64,000 nt of DNA, taken from assembly GCF_016745235.1 (NCBI RefSeq), contig NZ_JAELVM010000001.1:1687856-1751855 (forward strand). Direction: 5' to 3'. Numbering within the stretch: the stretch's first letter is position 1; the number at the start of each line of letters is the position of its first letter. Made by a program: the position numbers and the translations under genes. The stretch comes from Chryseobacterium endalhagicum. Lineage in GTDB: Bacteria; Bacteroidota; Bacteroidia; Flavobacteriales; Weeksellaceae. Of the stretch, positions 59,371 to 64,000 are shown piece by piece. The notes under the pieces are model-generated. The model worked only from the letters and a program-made list of their open reading frames with translations. It was not told the DNA's origin and searched no databases.

Positions 59371-62266
59371 AGGGGCTGATGTATAGTTTTATTTGTGTTC
59401 CTTGTTTTCTATCTTTTTCAGAAAGGTCATTAATCTCCAGAATAATATCGGTTTCAAAAAGCTGCTGAAAAATTTTAATTCTTTTCTGAGATAATTTTAA
59501 TCCAAAAGAGCTGGGATGAATGGGTAACTGGCTGTTGGTTTTGATGCCTTTGCCGTTATCTTCAATTGTAATGCAGAGGGTGGAATCTGCATGATCAAAA
59601 GATATTTTAATTATTCCTTTTGTTGAATTCAGGCTGGATATTCCATGTTTTATAGCATTTTCTACGAAAGGCTGAATCAGTAATGAAGGGATAACCCATC
59701 TTTTATTTACTTTTTCAGATACATAGATTTCATAATCAAACAATCCGTCCTGGCGGAGCTTTTCCATATCCATATACAGAGAAAGATAATCCACCTCTTC
59801 TTCTATAGGCATAAAGGTTTTTTCTGAGTAATGAAGCGTTTTTCTGATCAGCTGGGAGAACGTATCCAGATAATTTTCTGTTTCCTCATAATCTTCCTTA
59901 AACAGCAGGTATTTAATGGAATTAAGACAGTTGTAGATAAAATGAGGATTAATCTGTGCCTTGATGGCCTGCAGTTCCAGCTCTGCAATCTTCTTTTCAT
60001 GAAAGAATTTTTCTAGTTTTTTATTACGCCTTTTCTGCAGTCTGTAATTGATAACCGCCGTGAAAATCATGATGGTAATAATCACTAAAACAGTCCTGAA
60101 CCACCAGGTCTGCCAGAACCTTGGCTTGATCTCAAAAGCCAGATCAGAAGAAATATAAGACTGCTTCCCGTTGTAGCCCAACCCATAGACCCGGAATACA
60201 TATTTTCCCGGAGGAATGGAATTGAAGATGATTTTCGAGGAACTGCTGACCTGCCAGTCGTCATCAAGCCCTTCCAGCTTGTACTTGTAGCTTATTTTCC
60301 CCTGCGAGACATAATCTGGAAAGCTGAGGTTGAAAAGCACATAGTTATTAGAATAGCCGTTCAGGTCATTGCCCGGATGATAATGTTCATTATTTTCAAT
60401 AGTTACGGAATTGATAATCACTTTTTTCTGTATGAATTTTTCCTGAGCCAGCAGTTTTTTTATTGAAAAGATTCCCAGTCCTTTGGATGTACCGATGAAA
60501 ATAGTATCGTTTCTGATGACACATTCTGATACCGCATTCGAGGGAAGGCCGTCTGTCTGGGTTAAATTGGTGATCTGAGGATTATTATGAACGAGTTCAA
60601 TTCTTGAAATTCCGGAATTGGTGCTGGCCCAGAAGGTATTTGGGTTTTCTACCTCTATTTTTTTCACCTGATCACTGATAAGGCCATCTTTTTTCTCAAT
60701 TTTTTTTAAAATACCCTGATCATTGAAAATAATAATTCCGTTGAGGTTGGTGGCGCCCAGATAAACATTGTCCTTTAGTTTTTTTAAATCCGTAAAATAA
60801 TATCCCTTCAGGAATAAAGTCTTTTTTTTAGTTTTGATATTGAATTTGTACAGGTCACTGAAGTTACCGATAAACAGATCATCTTTAGTATACGGAAGGG
60901 CTGTGTAGGTTCTTTCATTCAGAAGATAAGTGGTTTTTCTGCTGTGCAGATCATACGCCAGTAAGCAGGTGGCTGTGCAGAAAATGACGGAACTTTCGGT
61001 GTAGGGGCTGATGCTTTTTACATTACAAATCAGTTCTGTATTCTTATTCTGTAAAATATCATGGATGATAATTTTGTCGGACAGTCCGAAAATTGCCGTA
61101 TTATTCTTGATATACACGGATTTGTTTTCATCTTTATTGTTTGGATCAATAACGACATCCCTTATTTGTCCGTTTTTTCCGATAATGGCTCCCGAAGATT
61201 TATTGTAGCCCAGAATAATGCTTTCATCATCTTTCGCGATAGCTTTGATATATTCGGCATTGCTTTTTACCGATAAATTGATATGATTCGTAAAAAGAGC
61301 TTTGGGGATAAAAAAAAGACCGCTGTTCCTGGAATTGAACCAGACATTCTCATCCTGATCCACCAGAACATTATTGATCACATGGTCTTTCAATATTTTT
61401 ACGGGAGAAACAAGAGTTTTCTTAGGGTCCAGAAGGGACTGGTTAAAGTACAGTACGCCTCCGTTTTGAACATTCAGCCACAGCTTATTGTTTTTGTCAA
61501 TAACGCCATAAAAGATGTTCTCTTTTGTATCATAGGAATGAATCTTTTTTACATGATACGGATCAGTCCGCAGGTAGATCGTGATTTTTCCTTTATTCTG
61601 AAATACAAAAAGATCACCCTTTTCACAAATCATATTTCCCTTATCTATTTTTATCTCTTTTTCTTTTCGGGTGATCAGATTGTAGACTACAATTTCTCCT
61701 TTATAAGAATTTTTTAAATATAAATTCTTGGTTCGAAAGTCATATTGCAGAGTTGAAAGATTCCTTTTTTTATACTCCAGAAGAACAGGAGTTTTCTTTA
61801 CTTTTCCGTTTTCATAAGTAAAAATATTCCGGGGATTTCCTGTGCCATAGAGATAGAGCCTGTTTCCATCACGTGTAATTTGAGGGATATATCCTGAGAA
61901 CTGGTTCTTGAGATAATCATTGATGTTTAAATTGATCACCCGTCCGTTTTTCAGATAGGCAAAATCATTAAGGAAGGGAAGTATAAAAACTTCTCCGTTG
62001 GGTAAAGGCTCGCAGGATATGATATCAATGTTTTTCAAACCTTCTTCTTTTCCATACTGCTTAAAATCCTTTCCGTCAAATCTGAACAGGCCGTTGTCAC
62101 TTCCGATCCAGATAAAGCCGTTTTTGTCCTGTCTCAGATGATAAGTATAGGAACTGTTCAGACCATCCGCTTCATTATAGTTGACCATTCCGGGAATCTG
62201 CGCAAAAAATAATGATAAAGGCGGCATGATGAAGGAAAATAAAAAGAAAGTAATTATTTTTTTCAC
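59339..62266 (-). CDS. Propeller-domain sensor histidine kinase of pair 2
   Basis: This 975-residue membrane sensor has the same plan as the pair 1 kinase. The signal peptide is MKKIITFFLFSFIMPPLSLFFAQ. Multiple propeller blades follow (GFIWIGSDNGLFRFDGKDFK, ...VWFNSRNSGLFFI), then a Y_Y_Y-like domain (ISYKYKLEGLDDDWQVSSSS). One transmembrane helix (VLVIITIMIFTAVINY) and a LytS-type kinase complete the plan, with INPHFIYNCLNSIKYL and phosphorylated H775, VENAIKHGIS, and IEDNGKGI. The extracytoplasmic region has diverged more from pair 1 than the kinase region, consistent with a different ligand. Confidence 0.95.
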   Translation of the reverse strand: MKKIITFFLFSFIMPPLSLFFAQIPGMVNYNEADGLNSSYTYHLRQDKNGFIWIGSDNGLFRFDGKDFKQYGKEEGLKNIDIISCEPLPNGEVFILPFLNDFAYLKNGRVINLNINDYLKNQFSGYIPQITRDGNRLYLYGTGNPRNIFTYENGKVKKTPVLLEYKKRNLSTLQYDFRTKNLYLKNSYKGEIVVYNLITRKEKEIKIDKGNMICEKGDLFVFQNKGKITIYLRTDPYHVKKIHSYDTKENIFYGVIDKNNKLWLNVQNGGVLYFNQSLLDPKKTLVSPVKILKDHVINNVLVDQDENVWFNSRNSGLFFIPKALFTNHINLSVKSNAEYIKAIAKDDESIILGYNKSSGAIIGKNGQIRDVVIDPNNKDENKSVYIKNNTAIFGLSDKIIIHDILQNKNTELICNVKSISPYTESSVIFCTATCLLAYDLHSRKTTYLLNERTYTALPYTKDDLFIGNFSDLYKFNIKTKKKTLFLKGYYFTDLKKLKDNVYLGATNLNGIIIFNDQGILKKIEKKDGLISDQVKKIEVENPNTFWASTNSGISRIELVHNNPQITNLTQTDGLPSNAVSECVIRNDTIFIGTSKGLGIFSIKKLLAQEKFIQKKVIINSVTIENNEHYHPGNDLNGYSNNYVLFNLSFPDYVSQGKISYKYKLEGLDDDWQVSSSSKIIFNSIPPGKYVFRVYGLGYNGKQSYISSDLAFEIKPRFWQTWWFRTVLVIITIMIFTAVINYRLQKRRNKKLEKFFHEKKIAELELQAIKAQINPHFIYNCLNSIKYLLFKEDYEETENYLDTFSQLIRKTLHYSEKTFMPIEEEVDYLSLYMDMEKLRQDGLFDYEIYVSEKVNKRWVIPSLLIQPFVENAIKHGISSLNSTKGIIKISFDHADSTLCITIEDNGKGIKTNSQLPIHPSSFGLKLSQKRIKIFQQLFETDIILEINDLSEKDRKQGTQIKLYISPYENQNTNLHH

Positions 62267-62285
62267 ATGACATTGAATAATGCTG

Positions 62286-62316
62286 TAAATATATAATTTG
62301 ATTAATAATAATGCAA
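62286..62316 (-). promoter_or_regulatory. Promoter of sensor pair 2
   Basis: On the minus strand TTG (62314-62316), 20 bases, then TATATTTA (62286-62293) keep the same spacing as in pair 1. The flanking CATTGAATAATG block is also shared. Confidence 0.6.
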
Positions 62317-62366
62317 TCTTTAAGGTGGAATATTAGAAAAAATCGAACCGAAAAAATTCGGATAAT

Positions 62367-62396
62367 TTTGTACAATTTCGTACTTTTGTATGTTTG
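62367..62396 (+). promoter_or_regulatory. Promoter of parE with two adjacent -7 boxes
   Basis: TTTG (62367-62370), 18 bases, then TATGTTTG (62389-62396). A second match, TACTTTTG (62381-62388), lies immediately before it. The ATG at 62409 follows closely. Confidence 0.65.
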
Positions 62397-62408
62397 CTGA
62401 AATCATAT

Positions 62409-64000
62409 ATGTCACAAGAAATAAATCCAATCTACTCCGAAGATAATATCAGAACCCTCGACTGGCAGGAACACATCCGTCTGCGCCCCGGAATGTACAT
62501 CGGGAAGCTCGGAGACGGCTCCTCTGCGGACGACGGTATTTACATTCTCCTGAAAGAAATCCTGGACAACTCCATTGATGAGTTCAGAATGAAGTCAGGA
62601 AAACGAATTGAAATAAAAGTGGACGACGGTAAAGTCAGTATCCGTGACTTCGGCCGTGGAATCCCGCTGGGAAAGGTAGTAGATGCCGTTTCCAAAATGA
62701 ATACGGGTGGAAAATATGACAGCAAAGCCTTCAAGAAATCCGTAGGATTGAACGGGGTAGGTACCAAAGCGGTCAATGCCCTTTCAGAATACTTCCGCGT
62801 ACGGTCTTTCCGTGAAGGGAAAATGAAGATGGCGGAATTCTCCCGTGGTCTGATCACGGAAAATCATGAAGAAAAAGACACTTCAGACCGTAACGGGACT
62901 GAAATATCCTTCGTCCCTGATGGTGAGATCTTCCTTCACTTCAAATACAGAAAAGAATATATAGAGAAAATGCTGCGCAACTATGCGTATCTGAATCCCG
63001 GACTGAAAATTATTTTCAACGGGGAAACCTATTATTCTGAGAACGGTCTTAAAGATCTTTTGGAAGAAGAAATGGAAAACGAAATTCTGTATTCCATCAT
63101 TCACCTGAAAGATAATGATATAGAACTCGCGATCACCCATTCTGATAAATCGCAGACAGAAACCTATTTTTCTTTCGTAAACGGACAGAATACCACACAG
63201 GGAGGAACGCATCTTAATGCTTTCCGTGAAGCCTACGTAAAGACGATCCGTGAGTTTTTCAATAAAAACTTTGATGCATCAGATATCAGGAAGTCCATTA
63301 TTGCTGCCATTTCCATCAATGTGGAAGAACCGGTTTTTGAATCCCAGACCAAAACAAAACTGGGATCTAATGATATGGGACCGAACGGGCCTACCGTAAG
63401 AACTTTTATCATTGATTTCCTGAAAAGCAAGCTGGATAATTTCCTTCACAGGAACCCTGAAATTGCAGAAGCGATCCAGAGGAAGATCCTGATCTCTGAA
63501 AGAGAAAGAAAGGAACTGTCCGGAATCCAGAAGCTGGCCAGGGAAAGAGCCAAGAAAGTATCGCTGCACAACAAAAAACTGCGCGACTGCAGACAGCATT
63601 ACAACGATCAGAAGAATGAAAGAAAAGGGGAAACCCAGATCTTCATTACCGAAGGGGATTCTGCATCCGGATCCATCACAAAATCAAGAGATGTGGAAAC
63701 GCAGGCTGTATTTTCATTAAAAGGAAAACCGCTGAACTGCTACGGACTCACGAAAAAAGTCGTGTACGAGAATGAAGAATTCAATCTTCTGCAAGCAGCC
63801 TTAAATATTGAAGAAAGTCTGGAAGATCTCAGATACAACCAGGTGATTATCTCTACCGATGCCGATGTGGATGGGATGCACATCCGTCTGCTGATGATCA
63901 CGTTTTTCCTTCAGTTCTTCCCGGATCTGATCAAAAACGGTCACCTTTATATTCTTCAGACGCCATTATTCAGAGTAAGAAATAAAAAGGAAACAAGATA
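62409..64000 (+). CDS. parE: DNA topoisomerase IV subunit B (ParE), 3' end outside window
   Basis: This is the ATPase subunit of topoisomerase IV, which decatenates replicated chromosomes together with ParC. The first 530 residues are visible. The N-terminal GHKL ATPase has [23 protein letters not shown] and [15 protein letters not shown] transducer domain follows, and the TOPRIM domain contains ITEGDSASG and [10 protein letters not shown] for metal binding. The opening [13 protein letters not shown] and [18 protein letters not shown] match the Bacteroidetes ParE type rather than GyrB. The gene runs off the window, so the C-terminal part is missing here. Confidence 0.97.
   Translation, partial: MSQEINPIYSEDNIRTLDWQEHIRLRPGMYIGKLGDGSSADDGIYILLKEILDNSIDEFRMKSGKRIEIKVDDGKVSIRDFGRGIPLGKVVDAVSKMNTGGKYDSKAFKKSVGLNGVGTKAVNALSEYFRVRSFREGKMKMAEFSRGLITENHEEKDTSDRNGTEISFVPDGEIFLHFKYRKEYIEKMLRNYAYLNPGLKIIFNGETYYSENGLKDLLEEEMENEILYSIIHLKDNDIELAITHSDKSQTETYFSFVNGQNTTQGGTHLNAFREAYVKTIREFFNKNFDASDIRKSIIAAISINVEEPVFESQTKTKLGSNDMGPNGPTVRTFIIDFLKSKLDNFLHRNPEIAEAIQRKILISERERKELSGIQKLARERAKKVSLHNKKLRDCRQHYNDQKNERKGETQIFITEGDSASGSITKSRDVETQAVFSLKGKPLNCYGLTKKVVYENEEFNLLQAALNIEESLEDLRYNQVIISTDADVDGMHIRLLMITFFLQFFPDLIKNGHLYILQTPLFRVRNKKETR

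Noticed and set aside
62540..63599. Several minus-strand frames opposite parE
   Set aside because: The plus strand carries a full ParE ATPase/TOPRIM sequence. The antisense frames show no domains.

Overview
The window looks like chromosome of a flavobacterium close to Chryseobacterium (Bacteroidetes, Weeksellaceae). The evidence is AT-rich DNA, promoter -7 boxes of the TAnnTTTG type (for example before hc1, typA, ychF and parE), type IX secretion C-terminal sorting domains, many short lipoproteins, LytTR two-component pairs, a Bacteroidetes Hc1-like histone, and GG-leader peptides of a kind common in Chryseobacterium. The genus is my inference. I saw no rRNA, tRNA, CRISPR array, intact insertion sequence or prophage.

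Layout. 1-2.3 kb: the end of a secreted RCC1-repeat protein and a TetR regulator with a palindromic operator. 2.3-8.4 kb: a repeat-bearing spacer, then a four-gene minus-strand redox operon (small dehydrogenase subunit, Fe-S GMC flavoprotein, VioB-type ferritin-like protein, unknown 510-residue protein). 8.8-12.1 kb: an Lrp regulator, and a cobalamin riboswitch controlling metE. 12.3-15.7 kb: an astacin-like lipoprotein protease, a small lipoprotein and a LytS/LytTR pair. 15.7-19.7 kb: an MFS exporter and AraC regulator bracketed by inverted arrays of intergenic repeat modules, including a palindromic element with perfect 33-bp arms. 20.2-26.6 kb: a plus-strand operon with a TonB-dependent receptor, an ABC ATPase and two ABC-2 permeases. 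27-43.4 kb: mainly housekeeping and envelope genes (Hc1, M28 peptidase, beta-helix protein, Tex, O-methyltransferase, YceI, GIY-YIG, TypA, porin, GHL10 hydrolase, ferritin), interrupted by a tandem hairpin repeat at 36.5-36.8 kb. 43.6-45.8 kb: ychF, then four tandem minus-strand genes for Cys-rich GG-leader peptides. 46-51.4 kb: AraC and SDR genes, cardiolipin synthase, an aminotransferase and a lipoprotein. 51.5-62.3 kb: two paralogous propeller-sensor kinase/LytTR regulator pairs flanking a lipoprotein, a PKD/T9SS protein and a further GG-leader peptide. 62.4 kb to the end: parE, cut by the window edge.

How genes work together. The strongest functional units are the riboswitch-metE unit (methionine synthesis without B12), the flavoprotein/ferritin-like operon (an apparent oxidation pathway of unknown substrate), the TonB/ABC-2 operon (probable siderophore or metal handling) and the duplicated sensor locus. 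Three direct repeats phased exactly 21 bp apart lie beside the first duplicated regulator and look like LytTR binding sites. The most novel-looking content is the tandem CX7CX6CX4C peptide family, the duplicated sensor locus with its cargo genes, and the redox operon.
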